A stretch of DNA of 64,000 nt from Acanthacorydalis orientalis (GCA_034766995.1 CM068317.1:9828001-9892000), one strand, 5' to 3'; positions 36,421-49,350 are shown, counted from the stretch's first letter. Notes: generated by a model not told the origin, from the letters alone. Numbers and translations: made by a program.

Positions 36421-37019
36421 AGTTTACCGCTAATATTTTTAATGAAAATTACTTTTTATGAAGGAATAGAAGGATTTTCAATTTGTTAAACATCAAGGTA
36501 AATCCTTACACTGCTGATTAGTATCAATATAGCATGTGTAGTACAAGAAAATAAAAGAAAATATAATTAAATATATCATGACAAATATTTACAAATAAAT
36601 ACATTCTGTCAACTGAGTTTACTTCATCGGAACGGAAGAGTTAACGAACTTATTTTTATATACCGGGTTTAATAAAAAAATAATACGGTTTGATATTATC
36701 AATGGTGAAAAATAATTTTATGAAAAAAATGTAAACGAATCAGAAGTATGTATTAAGAAAATCAGTCGAATATATTTTTAATAAAATGTATCTATTTTCT
36801 TCATCTTCGAGTGAATGTACAAGTGTTACTTTAAAATACGTTGCATTCAGTTGGATGTGTATGTATGGTACTTTGCTACAGATCAGAGACCACAACAACA
36901 AATACGAAACAAAGAGCAATAGCGTCTTATCTAGCATCTATACATTTCCCGTATTCCCCAGACACGTTATTTCTGTGAAAATACGCCGACGCAACTTCAC
37001 CTATAAACAATCACCCAAT

Positions 37020-37460
37020 TCCGGGTGCAGGTAAAGGATTTCACCATCAGGTATTTATACTGTTGGAACGGTGCGGGCGGTGTACACAGACTGTCGGTAG
37101 GTTTCGGAACGAAATTAATTAATGAATAATTGATTGAGTTAACGGGCACTTGCTAGATTGTGAAATATGTCTATTGGTTTATAGGCCGTTAATATTTCAG
37201 TAAAGAGCCAACCGGTCGACTATACAGTTACCAGTGGCTACTCGCTAACTATAAATATGTCTTAAATTCTCTGTTCGTATCCGGCAGCGATTTGTCCGTC
37301 CTGCCGACTTCCTTCGTCGGCCGCTACCACGCACGTTTATTGTTGAAACGGATCGACCGTATCGAATGATTCTTGCCATAATTTTAGCGCGTTGTTGTAT
37401 TCTTTATGGAAGCTGTGTTAATTTACGTTGCGGCCGTTTGTTTCGGCAAAGGTGCGTGGA
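37020..37460. other. GC-elevated block, unassigned
   Basis: Higher GC with CpGs (GGTGCGGGCGGTGTAC; CTTCCTTCGTCGGCCGCTAC). No long frame and no repeat copy elsewhere in the window. Could be a conserved non-coding or regulatory region. Confidence 0.25.
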
Positions 37461-38399
37461 GGTTATTCTTGACCTTTACATTATGTATTTTGAATAATTG
37501 GGTAGTGTTTGATGTAGAGTACAATCATGGTTAGTTTATTAGCTTGTTGTGAAGTTAATTTTGAATTTTGTGACTGATACACACACACAACCATCTCTCT
37601 CACTTTCTGTGTTTTATTTCATTTACAATTTATTTGTATTAATCCTAATTATAAACTATTCATAACATAAAAAATAAATTCTGAATAGTATGGTTTCAAC
37701 TTTTATTAATTTTATGTCATTAAAGTACCCTTACACGAACTGAATGTTCAATTATTATTACTTCAATTTAAAATCACCTTCTAGTAATATTTATCAAAAG
37801 ACTAATACTTTAAATTACTGTTCCTTTGCAATGATTAACTCGACTTAGTTACATTCATTTTGAGAATTTTTGAACATAAACATCTTTCACAAATACTCGC
37901 TCTTTTTGCTTGGATATTTTTAAAAATTTTAATAAAACTTTCAATGGAAAAAGTTGCAATAAAATTATATAAAGTATATTAAATATTTAATCTACTTTTG
38001 TAATTCCAATAAAAATATCATACGAAATTTCAATAGATTTTTTTCATTTTACAATTCCTGTTTGTTTTCTTTTTTATTGAAAAAACTCGTAACCTTTTTA
38101 TTATATTACGTTAAATATATAATATTTAGATTAATTTGAATATTTTTTACTTGACTCTAAATTTTACTCGTTTTAAAGAATTTTAGTAAATATTAATTTT
38201 ATATTTATTATCTGTTAAAAATGCATATTATTTATGACAGTTTATTCTTAGAACTTTTTTAACATCCAACATAAAACCCGATTTTCGAATAATATGACTC
38301 AATTCATATTTTAACTTAATTGGAATTATTTTTAATATCGATTCTGATTAAATTTTGACATCAAGTTTGTTTTATATGCAATTAATCACACCTGTTCTT
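37461..38399. other. AT-rich spacer
   Basis: A few short CA/CT-rich bits near 37580; otherwise nothing seen. Confidence 0.6.
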
Positions 38400-38575
38400 T
38401 CAAACGAATTCTTTTTTCACCCCAAAAACCACCAAGAAATTTTTCAAATCAAAAATATTCAATACATTATTATTGATTATTTTTGATTGTCGCTTTTTTG
38501 CATTTCTATCGCCACAACATCATCCTCAGAACACAGAAAAATCTGTTCTATCTGTTCAGCTGTTCTTCTTTCTAC
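38400..38575 (-). repeat. Palindromic-core repeat copy
   Basis: TCAAATCAAAAATATTCAAT, TTATTATTGATTATTTTTGA, then CATCATCCTCAGAACACAGA, reverse orientation. Confidence 0.7.
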
Positions 38576-38858
38576 TTCTTGTGTAAAAAACATTTAAAAA
38601 TAAATCTAAAGTTTATTTGAAAGCATGTACAAATATAATAAATTTATATTTGGACACAAATAGCATAAAATAAGTTTTGATATGACTAAAAAACATAAAT
38701 GGTAATAATAAGCTATTTTATAGAATGTTATTGGTTTTTATACTACATATTTTACATCTATTTTCATTAATTGTAAATGTTTGTTTTCATTATTTAATTG
38801 GCTTTTATTTTGAACTGAAACTTGAATTGAATCCATACATATTATATATATATATATA

Positions 38859-40130
38859 TTAGGTCGAGTCATAAGTAATTTCCTTTTCTGGGAACAAATT
38901 GCAACAATGTATTTATCATCCTAATGACTAATGATACTCGACAGGTCAGAATCTGTTTAGAATAAAGAAGTATCCCTCATTCTAATTACAGAAATGGTGA
39001 CGTAGGCATCAAAATAAAATAATAAGTTTCTCAGTCCTGAAATGAAGAGATTAAAAATGCATATTCGACAAATAATATTATGGGAATTTAAATAGGAGAG
39101 AAATGATACGAAGATATGGAAAAAATGTATAGTGTTTATGGTCAAAGAGTCATAGCTGACCGAAAAGTACGAAATTGGTTTTCGAAATTTCATTCTAGAG
39201 ATACGTTATTGAAATATGAACCCAGACCAGACACTCATCAGATTTTGATGATGACGCATTAAAATCATTTGTGAAATTCAACCCACGGGAAAGTACTCGG
39301 GAATTAACAAATAAGCTAAACATGTGACAATCCACCATATGCCGCCACTTAGAAAGTATAGGGAAAGTCGTCAAGCTGGGTATTTGTGTTCCACACAATC
39401 TTAGTGAAAACAACAAAGCGCATCGTTTACCCATAGTGACAAGTCTTCTTTCACGAAATAGAAATGACCCGTTTCTTGATAAAATCTTAACAGGCGATGA
39501 AGAGTGGGTCACATATGACAATGTTCAAACTCAAAAGGCAGTGGATTAACAAAGATAAATCTCCACAACGACCCCAAAAGCTGATCTTCATAGAAGAAAA
39601 GTATTGTTGTGTGTGTGATGGGATCGTCACGCTATTATTCATTTCGAGTTTCTAAACCGCAATGAAACAAAATAAATAAATAAAAAATAAAATATAAAAA
39701 AAATAAAAAAATATGTAATAAATATATATATATATTATATAAAATATAATATAAAGAACGTTTCCATCAAAGTTTGATCGAAAAGCGATCTGCGCTCGTC
39801 AATAGGAAAAATATTGTACTCTTCCACGACAACGCAAGACCGCATACAGCAATAGCAACGCAGGAAAAAAATTTGGAGCTTGTCTGGTCTGCTTACCCCA
39901 CCTGCCATACTCACCTGACCGTACACCAATCAGTTATTACCTTTGTCGATCCTTGTTAAATGCTTTAATGAGGAAAAATTTCTCTTATGAGAATCAGATT
40001 CGAAAGTTCGTCAGAAAGTTTTTTTTACATCAAACCCAATGAAATTTTACACAAAGAATATCGAAGAGCTAACTGATAAATGCCAAAAGGTCGTTGCAAG
40101 TAATGGCGAATATATAATTGTTTAAGATAT
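38859..40130 (+). pseudogene. Mariner transposase relic with mutated third catalytic Asp
   Basis: Begins with a mariner-type end (TTAGGTCGAGTCATAAGTAA) beside a (TA)n tract. Transposase blocks follow in order: YSVYGQRVIADRKVRNWF (39125-39185), the FKFNPRESTRELTNKLNM region (39265-39325), KVVKLGIWVPHNLSENNK (39365-39415), first Asp in LTGDEEWVTYDN (39496-39498), then LCVWWDR-like and FEFLNRNET (to 39670). An A/T-only insertion occupies about 39672-39755. Coding then resumes with SLIEKRSALVNRK and the second Asp in LFHDNARPHTA (39828-39830). The YSPD motif survives, but the third catalytic Asp of the usual APSDYH motif is Tyr here (reads TPISYY). The C-terminal block ends with CQKVVASNGEYI-like sequence near 40120. 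Frameshifts and stops throughout. No matching 3' terminal repeat was found. Confidence 0.88.
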
Positions 40131-40195
40131 AATTGTTGGTTGTTTTATTGATGAATAGAATTGATATGCTAAAACGGAAATCATGTATGACTGAG

Positions 40196-40241
<46 letters not shown>

Positions 40242-40489
40242 ACCTGTTACTGAATAAATAATAAAAAAATTGTATTGAAAATATTTATTATTCAGTCTAA
40301 TCGCTGAAAATAACTTAATATTAATAGTATAAAAAGTAGTACTTTAACTAGCGTTGTGTATTTAAAATCGTTAACAATCTGATAATTAGTTTCATTAGAG
40401 TGGTATTTAATATTTTCACTGCCACGGCGGTATCTCGTTAATAGAAATAGATCTGAAAAAATAGCGAATTTCAATTTCTGATAACATCA

Positions 40490-40945
40490 ATTGTCGTTAC
40501 GGGTGAGAGACGGAGAATGATAAAGTGATAGAGCGAGAGAGGTGTGTACAGAGGAGCATCGCGCAGCGAGATATTCGCTAGAGATATTCGGCCGTCAATC
40601 CTCAAGGCGGCTGTTGCAGGAACATAAAACTGATTTCCATATTAATACAAGATTATCAAAACTACAGTTGAAATGTACACAGAGTATACAAATCCGGCAA
40701 TAATTTTATTGCGTTTTTATGCAAATGATCCAAATCTTAGTTCGTTGCGGCGCAAACTTTGCGAACACATTCACATAATCTACCACCTCTCGCGAACGAC
40801 GTCCCGCGTACCCCCGACCCGCCGGCCGCGCATTTCCCCGCAAAAACCCTTTTGCGTGCGGCGCTTCGGCGGCCCGCCCGATCGCCCGCGCACCCCACAC
40901 CACGCGACAACGTTTGTTATAAAATCCTCTGCGAGATATTAAAAT
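40490..40945. other. CpG-rich block, possible promoter
   Basis: The richest CpG stretch in the window: CCCGACCCGCCGGCCGCGCA, then CGGCGCTTCGGCGGCCCGCC near 40860. Frames on both strands (40673-40957) are open mainly because of composition (Arg/Pro/Ala-rich) and match no family I know. Confidence 0.35.
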
Positions 40946-41690
40946 GGCTATTAACAAAAGTCGACGTTTTGTATTGTAAAAGATGTGTTACACGAAGAAA
41001 TCTTATTTTCATACAAACATACACACGCTTATATAATGAAATGTATGAAATTTGTTTTCTCATACACTTACATATTTTATTAGTTCCTTAAATCGATAAT
41101 TTATACAATTATAAAAAAAAATGAGTAATTGCTAACATTAATAACATATTATAAACGTAAAATTGTATCCAAAAATAACAGAACAATTTTCAAGCAAATA
41201 TTTATAATTTGAAACAGAAAGCACATTAAAATAATGTCATTTCAATATACGAGGGCAAGTAAAAAGTAAAAGAGGCGTTTAAAGAGAGTAACAAAAATAA
41301 AAAATACTTAGCTGTTTAAAGACTTCTAAATACAAGATATTATTAAAATCATTTTTATATATAATCTTCTCTAACTTCTATTCACTTAGTTTAACGTTTA
41401 ATGCTTAATGGGCGTCTAGATTCTGTACTAAAAAAAAATTTGATTTCCTGTTCAGTCACTCTTGTACCATGTTCTTCACATGGAAAATTAAACAAATCAG
41501 TATATTCTAGATCTAGGTTTTGAATTCTGATACTCTTCATGTAGTCCACTCCATTCTCCATACAAGTATAATCCATATTTAGCACCAAGTGATCTCCATC
41601 TTTGTGGATCATTAAAAGAAGTGTTAAGAGGACAGAAGATTCTTTCGAATTAGAAAGTTATTAATACGATCGAAGAGTAATTGTGTAAAA
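40946..41690. other. AT-rich spacer
   Basis: No recognised feature. A - strand frame at 41391-41612 is open for 73 codons with mixed residues (MIHKDGDHLVLNMDYTCM) but has no known signature. Confidence 0.45.
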
Positions 41691-41692
41691 TA

Positions 41693-42159
41693 GGGTACAC
41701 ATCATCAGTTAAAACTGACAGTCGAGAATTGCCGATTTTCTGGACTGTCATTTAAGAATACATATCATAATTTAAAAACTGTCAATTTAAAGACTGTACC
41801 ATAATGCTCTGTTGTTGTTATATCAATCAATAAAGTTTATTAATATGGATTTTTCATTCTCTATTTTTCATTTTTCACACACACTTTGTTTTTTAAAATT
41901 TTAACATGAAAAAAAAAGAACCAAAAAATCATTTTTACTTCGACATTACTTGTTAAAATCACACAACTAAATGACAACTGACAGAAATTATACTCATATT
42001 ATCAGTTACTAACTGACAGTTTTAATGTAAATGACAGTGCATGTTCAAAATTTTTGAATTACTTCAATCGGACTAACAGTCAGTCGTTTCGACGCATATA
42101 TTATTATTGTGACTGTCATTTACCCTCTGACTATCAGTTTCATCTGATTAGCTGTACCC
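41693..42159. mobile_element. TA-flanked MITE with ACTGACAGT sub-repeats
   Basis: 467 bp flanked by TA. Inverted ends begin GGGTACACATCATCAGTTAA and, reading inward from the right, GGGTACAGCTAATCAGATGA, with the match continuing as AAACTGAYAGTC. Internally the motif ACTGACAGT / ACTGTCATTT recurs about ten times on both strands. No protein coding seen. Confidence 0.75.
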
Positions 42160-42704
42160 TACTTAAGAGACTAAAAAGTTTCTTCCAGGTTAGACTTCAG
42201 AATCTCATTAATCGTTTGACTAAGTGCATCGAAGTTAGGGAAAATCATATAAAAAAATTACCTTAATCAAAAGAATATACGAATAAACGTTATTTTTTAA
42301 TTCCTATCTGTTTTTTTTTATTTTTTGATTCGTTCTCGTAATTTCAGTTGAAGTATTTGAAACTAAAGGGCATATTGACAATTAACTCGTTATTTCAATT
42401 TGAAAGAAAATTAGAATGATATAATTTCATAACTTTAATTTATTTGCTTTAAACATTTTTTTTTATATTTAAGATATGCGTTATTTTTATATTACAAAAA
42501 AATGATTTTAATAAATAATTAATCCTATTCTTTACTACTTATCTTAATTTTTAATTTTATTGCGAATAAAAGTCATTAATGAACTTCTAATAAACTATAT
42601 ATGTATTTTATAAACTTTCATTATTTTTATTTCTGTAAATTCTTGATTATTTTACTAACTAATAATGTATTTCTCTTATTTCTGTTTAATCTTTTATTTA
42701 ATTA

Positions 42705-42953
42705 ACTAGTACAAAACCCGTCAAAATTGACTAGAAAGTAGAAAGAAACTTAGAAAGAAAAAACTGTTTATTAGTTTTTACAACATAATATATTTAAACA
42801 CAATAAATACCTAAGAACGAATCTTAAAGAATTAAACTTGAAACCTATGAACTGACAGCAGGCATTTCTCGTCATCGTAGATAAACATTTCTTGTCAGAA
42901 TAGACGTTTTCCTGCGGACAAAGTGACGAGAAATGTGGATTTTTATTATATAG
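42705..42953. repeat. Dispersed repeat R, copy 2
   Basis: 249 bp, same ends as copy 1 plus about 50 bp extra near 42865-42912 that itself contains a second CATTTCTCGTCA-like block. Confidence 0.6.
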
Positions 42954-43105
42954 GGAGATAGATTTGTAGATTTCATAGATAGATAGATAAATAGATAATA
43001 TTTGAAAAAGTAATAAATTACCTAGTATCATAAAAGTAACAGAATAAAACATATGTAATGGAATAAATCTATTACTGAGTTAATAATTTTATTTGCGTCT
43101 TCATG

Positions 43106-43170
<65 letters not shown>

Positions 43171-43614
43171 TGTGCACGTGTATATAAAGGTACAGTAGAG
43201 ATGTAAATGTATCGCAAATATAGATTATACAAATACATGTATCTCAAATACAGACTCCGGCTGCGCACTGTTCAGTCGGTAACGAATCCAGTGGATGATA
43301 CTCTTTCTAAATAAGCGCCAGTAAGATTTCAAGAGTTCACTTTAATCCTCATTACGTTACAATCTATAGTCAAAACATGGCTCTCTTACTGTCGGATCGC
43401 GAACTATTTTCTAGTTATTGCTACGTGTTAGATTCCGTGATCGTTAAAAGCTTTAAAACGTTCCACCGAACAGCGTTATCGTTAAAGTATCGTTAATGTA
43501 CACGCCGTACTAAATTTGTAACGAAAACAGTACGAAATAACTGTATTCTTAAAGTGTACGTCTGATATTCTAATGTTTCTTTTAATTTAATAGTGTTTTC
43601 TTTTTCCATAAGTA

Positions 43615-43663
<49 letters not shown>

Positions 43664-43825
43664 AAATATTATTAAATTGTTAACAGCAAGCAAGTATTTT
43701 TTTTCTTGATTAAATGCCAATCACCGATTGATTTTATTGTTATTATAACAATACACAAAAGTAAAATATTTATAACGACAAGAAACAATTAAAATGAATC
43801 GAATTAAAGTCAAAAAGTTCATGTA
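42954..43825. other. AT-rich spacer with a less AT-rich core
   Basis: (TA)n at 43109-43165 and 43610-43662. Near 43190, CAGTAGAGATGTAAATGTAT followed by CAAATACATGTATCTCAAAT resembles the end of a hAT element, but no partner end was found. Confidence 0.4.
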
Positions 43826-44382
43826 TTGGATTGGTAGAAAAATAATTGCGTTTTATGATCTTCAAATTCATATACATTTTTCTATCCTAACTGTTTATTA
43901 AGTGGTCCAGAACTGTTGGGTGACTAACGCCTAACTTTTGTGAGAGCTGTCGAATTATTGTGCGTGATTCCGATTCAACTAACGCCTTTAGTTGGTCGTT
44001 ATGAACTGAAGAAGGACGCCCGCAACCTTCAACTTCAAAGCTCTCATCCCAGCACAAACTTTTTGGAACTACCATTCCACTGTACGTTCCTCAACAGTAC
44101 CCACACCAAGAACATCATGCAGTTTACGATCAGTTCCTGCTGCTTTACCACCCGTTTTGAACTCACAGAAAAATGCTCTTATTTCCTTCTTTTTCGTCTT
44201 TAATTCAATACCTCAATTTGAAACAAAATTAATAACAAAACCAAAGTCGGTGTTACCAAAATACAAACTGAAAAATGCACTTTAAAGTAATATAAACATG
44301 AACACGGTGAAATGACACTTTTATTGAAAAAGTAAGGTTAGAATTCAAAAACAAAAACCGCAATTATTTTCCTACCAACGTA
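43826..44382 (-). mobile_element. 550-bp mariner deletion derivative, copy 3
   Basis: Antisense copy with both ends. The coding start has lost ATG (ATT). It reads IELKTKKKEIRAFFCEFKTG, then a TAG stop replaces the second Trp of the EWWFQK motif. After a frameshift, GRPSSVHNDQLKALVES and LGVSHPTVLDHL are intact (44075-43887). It joins directly to the 3' end as in its sisters. Confidence 0.85.
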
Positions 44383-44667
44383 ATATCTTATCGATCGAAA
44401 GAACTGCTAATGATAAAATCCCTATTCAATCGGTTTTAAGTAGCTTAGAAAAATAATATTTAATTTAATTAACTTATCTATTGCTTAAGTAATCTATCTC
44501 TTAAGTAACTTAGACAAAAATGTATAGGATACTGATATTATGTTAAGAGCAAATAATGTATGTCCGATTCGAAATTATTCAAGTAACCATAAAATTCATA
44601 GTTTCTTTACGATAATTGCGTGTTTCAAACACAAATTACAATCAGTAAATTCCAGGTTAATATGAAA

Positions 44668-44810
44668 TCTATGTTACCAAAATACAGACCGAAAAATGCA
44701 CTTTAAAGTGATATTAACATGAACATAATGAAATAACACTTTGATTGAAAAAAAGTAAGGTTAAAATTCAAAAAACAAAAACCGCAATTATTTTCCGATC
44801 AGCCTAATAT
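44668..44810 (-). mobile_element. Solo 5' end of the 550-bp mariner family (second)
   Basis: About 140 bp with the same content and breakpoint region as the piece at 33517, from GTTACCAAAATACAGACCGA to ATTATTTTCCGATCAGCCTA. Only about 285 bp from copy 3, in the same orientation. Confidence 0.75.
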
Positions 44811-45059
44811 AATGTTTTCCTACTTAATTTTTTTTTCTTCTAATATCACACTGTCTTCTTTGGAACATATTGAAACCATAATAAAATTCTCATTCAATTA
44901 TTATTGATATAGAAAAAATACAGTGTATCTAAATTTGGTTTATTTTTATATAATTTTTAAAATACTTTTTATATTTTTCTCTATACTTCTTGTATAAAAG
45001 AAAGTATTTAAGAAAGTTTCATACTTTTTCTGTTAGTTATGGGAAACATTATATCCATA

Positions 45060-45210
45060 AATCGATATCTTTCTTATCTAACAAATCACAAACATTTTTT
45101 TACTTAGAGTATTCAATAAATGATTATTGATCATTTCAGTTCTTGCTTATATGTATTTCAATGGTGATGCCATCATCTTCAGAGCGTTGAGATATTGAAA
45201 ATATTTATAG
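45060..45210 (-). repeat. Palindromic-core repeat copy
   Basis: GTATTCAATAAATGATTATT, GATCATTTCAGTTCTTGCTT, ATGGTGATGCCATCATCTTC, AGAGCG: reverse orientation, well preserved. Confidence 0.75.
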
Positions 45211-45291
45211 TTTATGTAGGGAAAAAACAGTACATTTGTGAAACGACAAATCTGTTCAATATTATTTTTCTATAACTTTGTATATTCTCAT

Positions 45292-45343
<52 letters not shown>

Positions 45344-46358
45344 CTTTATTTATATCTATCATGATTGGGAATTTAATAGCTATGAACACACAACAAACGA
45401 TAGAAACCCAAAAGTCAACCTTTAAATCTTAAATTATAAAAAATCTTATATTTCGTCATAATGCTAGAACTAGAGTGTGATTATTTTTCGAGAATGTCTA
45501 CAATAATCAGAAATAAATAACTATGATTTCAAACTATAATTATGTATTTTTATACTAATGATCATATTGATACATTATCTGATGTTTTTCATCCTTTTAA
45601 ATACTCTGTGTTCTCCTTTACTAGTTTCAACACGTGTGGGAATAAACATGACAGATCTTGGAGACTCAATAAGTCTTTAACCTGAAGATGGTACCCCTGC
45701 CGAAACTAATAGTAGAAAACAGACACTCGGATGATTAAGAAAAATGAAAACCGACAAAATAGTATACTTGCATTAAAATAGATATAGACTTTAAAAACAT
45801 TCTCTACATATTTAACAATATTGAAAATTAAATAAATATATAACTGTTTATTCTCGCTTTCCCTCATTGTATGTATGTATGTTGTGTATATATATACATA
45901 AATGTTCGTGTACAAGTTTCCCCTTATAGAAAAGTATCACTCGCGCACACACATAAATACGCCGCAAATAAGAATCTTAACAAACAGAAAAACACAAAAA
46001 TTAAGTACAAAATCGAGGCGAGAGATACTACATAGAGCTTTTGCTGGCGCGCAACGCGCACGCTACGTGGTTATTACAATTGCAAAGAAATCCTTCGGCG
46101 GGCGGGCATGGTTTCTTTTAATGGCTGTAGAAAACACATTAAAACAATATTATAATCCCAATAATTGCTCTGTTAACATAATCCTTGCGCCGTGAACTTT
46201 GCAACTGTTACGAATAACTGAGTCCTAACTAAGCAGAATTTAATATTGCCCCAACTTATCATCGCTTGTTTATATGTAGGTATTTATATATTTGCTGTAC
46301 TTATACAACTACTGACATTTTGTACGAATGTGTGTGTGTGTATTGATATGCAACTACG

Positions 46359-46362
<4 letters not shown>
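45211..46362. other. AT-rich spacer
   Basis: (TA)n at 45297-45340. A patch at 45940-46130 is richer in CpG (GGCGCGCAACGCGCACG, then CGGCGGGCGGGC) without a recognised frame. Confidence 0.45.
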
Positions 46363-46426
<64 letters not shown>

Positions 46427-46770
46427 CACATACACACACATGCACATACACACACATGCACATACACACACACATGCACATACACACACACAAGCACATA
46501 CACACACACATGCACATACACACACATGCACATACACACACATGCACATACACACATGCACATACACACACATCACACATATATACACACATGCACATAA
46601 CAGACATACATACATACACATACATACATACACACACACACATCCATACACACTCATACATTCATACACACACACGCTCATACACACACACATACACACA
46701 CATACACACACATACATACGCATACATACACACATACATACACACATACACATACACACACACATACATA
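46363..46770. repeat. (TA)n followed by a 340-nt (CACATA)/(CATGCACATACACA) array
   Basis: TA tract to 46424, then CA-rich minisatellite in which CATGCACATACACACA units recur about seven times, grading to CATACATACACA. Long frames on both strands here (Thr/His/Ile or Cys/Val/Tyr) are translation artefacts. Confidence 0.92.
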
Positions 46771-47297
46771 AGAAGTTATCGATAAATATAAAAACAGAAC
46801 TATTCAAAAACTTAAAACAAAGTACACATTTTTATATACTAAAAATATTTTTTTTCGATAATAAATATTTACTAATTCAAACCGCAACTTTGATATTAAC
46901 AAATAAAATCTCCTCCCCAATTATTGAATAAATATCATAATCATTTCCTTTGATGATCACCTACTGGACAAATGCTTTTTCTAATTTTTTTTCCAATTTG
47001 AACAATCACGTATGTGTGTATTTTAACACATTCAACCCGGCGCGCTTTTTTATATTCTGAATGATGGGTCAGCGAGTCATTAAAAGTTGTTTATTCGTCT
47101 GGCGGCGCTTGTCCGGTTGTTTTCGTTATCTGTGTTTTACCGATTGGTTGATCATAAGCAGTGAATGTGTGATATTAACTGCTAGTTTAGTTTACACACA
47201 GTGGGTATTATTGTTTAGCCTCCTCCTATAACTTTACATTTAGATGCAGTTTTCCTTAAATTATGCTTTTATAAATATAATTATAAACATATATGTG

Positions 47298-47362
47298 AAC
47301 CACCGGTGGCTCATGAGATAAAAGCACAACTTGTGTATCACCGATAATCCAGGTTGAACTTA
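47298..47362 (+). other. tRNA-derived SINE-like relic
   Basis: GGTGGCTCATGAGATAAAAG as A-box-like and CCAGGTTGAACT as B-box-like, about 45 bp apart, as in tRNA-derived SINE heads. No tail or second copy found in the window. Confidence 0.4.
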
Positions 47363-47758
47363 TTAAATACATTTTCACAATTATTTCTCATCATTTTTTC
47401 TTAGATCTCTTTGTGATATCTTTAAACTCACAAACAGTGCTTTTGTATATCTACCGAAAATTTATATCAAAAAGAACCAATAACAAAGCGGTCTGTAATT
47501 TGCAATTAAGAAACAAATCTCACAATTGTACAACAAATATTCTGAAAAATTCATTTGGTTAATTTCTTAGGCAATATTTTTTTTAGTCCATTTATTATTT
47601 TTCTTTCTTGAAATATGCCCTACCTCTTTCATTCCAATTCTTTTACTCGCGTTATTATGTCAATAATTCATGTTTCTTTTCATATTCATTTTTATTGTTT
47701 TGCTCTCTCTTGTTATTCCTGACACATCTTTCCAATGCTATGCTTTAATGTATATTTA

Positions 47759-47763
47759 TATAA

Positions 47764-47815
<52 letters not shown>

Positions 47816-47854
47816 GTCTATGTATATGTATATATATATGTATATATATATATG

Positions 47855-47893
<39 letters not shown>

Positions 47894-47914
47894 GTATATA
47901 TATGTATATATATA
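47759..47914. repeat. Long compound (TA)n/(TATG)n microsatellite
   Basis: About 155 nt. A further (TA)n tract is at 48053-48110. Confidence 0.9.
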
Positions 47915-48049
47915 GGATAAAAGCTATTAAAAAAGCTGAAAACAAACATCAAATATTAAATGACAATTAACATGCATTTAATGAGATTTCTGAAGATTAA
48001 ATAAAAAGTACCTGTACTTTATTAAACACTGAAGGATTTTATTCACTGT

Positions 48050-48109
<60 letters not shown>

Positions 48110-48879
48110 CATACATACATTTTAAAATTTCTTTATAAAATACACACTTCTATTCTGAAACTATAAAAAGAAAACGAGCGAAGTTAATAACGAAACTTGC
48201 GACATTTTGACAACAAGATGAAGAATTAATTACGTTTTATGTATGAGTTGTTAAAAATATATCTGTGTATTTATGTTCAGTACTAGTAGTAACAACAGTG
48301 ACGGAGTAATTTATCATATTTATAAACAGTGGTGTCATTTTTCATAAATTCTTTTTGTAATAAATATTGTTTCTCACATAAAAGTTATTTATTTACACAC
48401 ATTCCGAAAGTTGATAAATTTCTAAAATATATCGTCAAAAATTAAATATAATTAAAACTTTTTACAAATAAACACTTTATTTTTATATAAATTCGCTCTC
48501 TTTCAAATAAATCACATATTTTTATATAACGCTTTTAGAGAAAATATCGAACATAATGATTTGTTCTTTGGGTATTTTATATTTATGATAATAGATTACA
48601 CTAAAGATAAAGGGTTAAAGGGCTTCCCAAGATCTGGTGTGACTCGTCCCAAAAAAGTACAAGACAGTTTTTTTTGTTTTTATTTCTTTTATTCAAAATA
48701 CACTCTTTCTAAGTCAATTCATTCGTTCAAACATTCTTGACGAGTGCAGCTCGTCATTTCTTACTTTGGTATAGAAAGCTCAGGATGAGCTAGACTCGCC
48801 ATTTCAGTAGAAGGGGGTTAATGGCAATTTCATCATTCTTGGTGGACCAAGGGTAGAAAAATTTAATTTGAAATGTTAT

Positions 48880-49050
48880 GCACCTTAACGTTCTAATAAT
48901 AATGAGCATCATAATTTAACGCTTATGTGCAAGAATCAGAAATGATCAATAATCAATTATTGACCATTTTTAATCAATAATCTTGGTTTGTGGAGGTATT
49001 AAAAAAATTTTTTTTGAAAAAGAATTTAGTCAAAGTACCAAAAAGAAATT
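48880..49050 (+). repeat. Palindromic-core repeat copy
   Basis: Core GAAATGATCAATAATCAATT with ATTGACCATTTTTAATCAAT, then GGTTTGTGGAGG and GAATTTAGTCAAAGTACC. Confidence 0.75.
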
Positions 49051-49350
49051 TTGATTAAATTGGTATTCAGCAATTTATCATATTGATTGTGTTCTCATAT
49101 ACTATATAAGTTACAAACTCAAATAAACTTAATTCCAGTGTAGATGTACATATATAAATTTTTTTTATCTTATAAAAAAATTCAAATGAAAATTGAAAAT
49201 AAATTTAAGTAGATAAATCAATTCATAGATTAAAATATGTGTATATTCTTTACAATTAAAATTGATATTAAAATATATAGTTTGTAGTCTGATTATATTT
49301 CTTTATACTTTTTAGTCTAATAGCAGTCTGTTATATTTTTAAACAATTAT

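Larger units (their letters stand above)
46771..48879. other. AT-rich spacer
   Basis: Contains the tRNA-like relic at 47298 and two microsatellites. 47030-47200 is less AT-rich, no frame recognised. Confidence 0.5.

Noticed and set aside
40673..41091. Arg/Pro/Ala-rich frames on both strands.
   Set aside because: Explained by the CpG-rich composition; no family signature.
43190..43260. Possible hAT terminus (CAGTAGAGATGTAAATGTAT).
   Set aside because: No inverted partner end or target duplication was found.
46246..46931. Long overlapping frames on both strands rich in Thr/His or Cys/Val/Tyr (up to 189 codons).
   Set aside because: They translate a (CA)n/(TA)n array; the same DNA is open in several frames on both strands.
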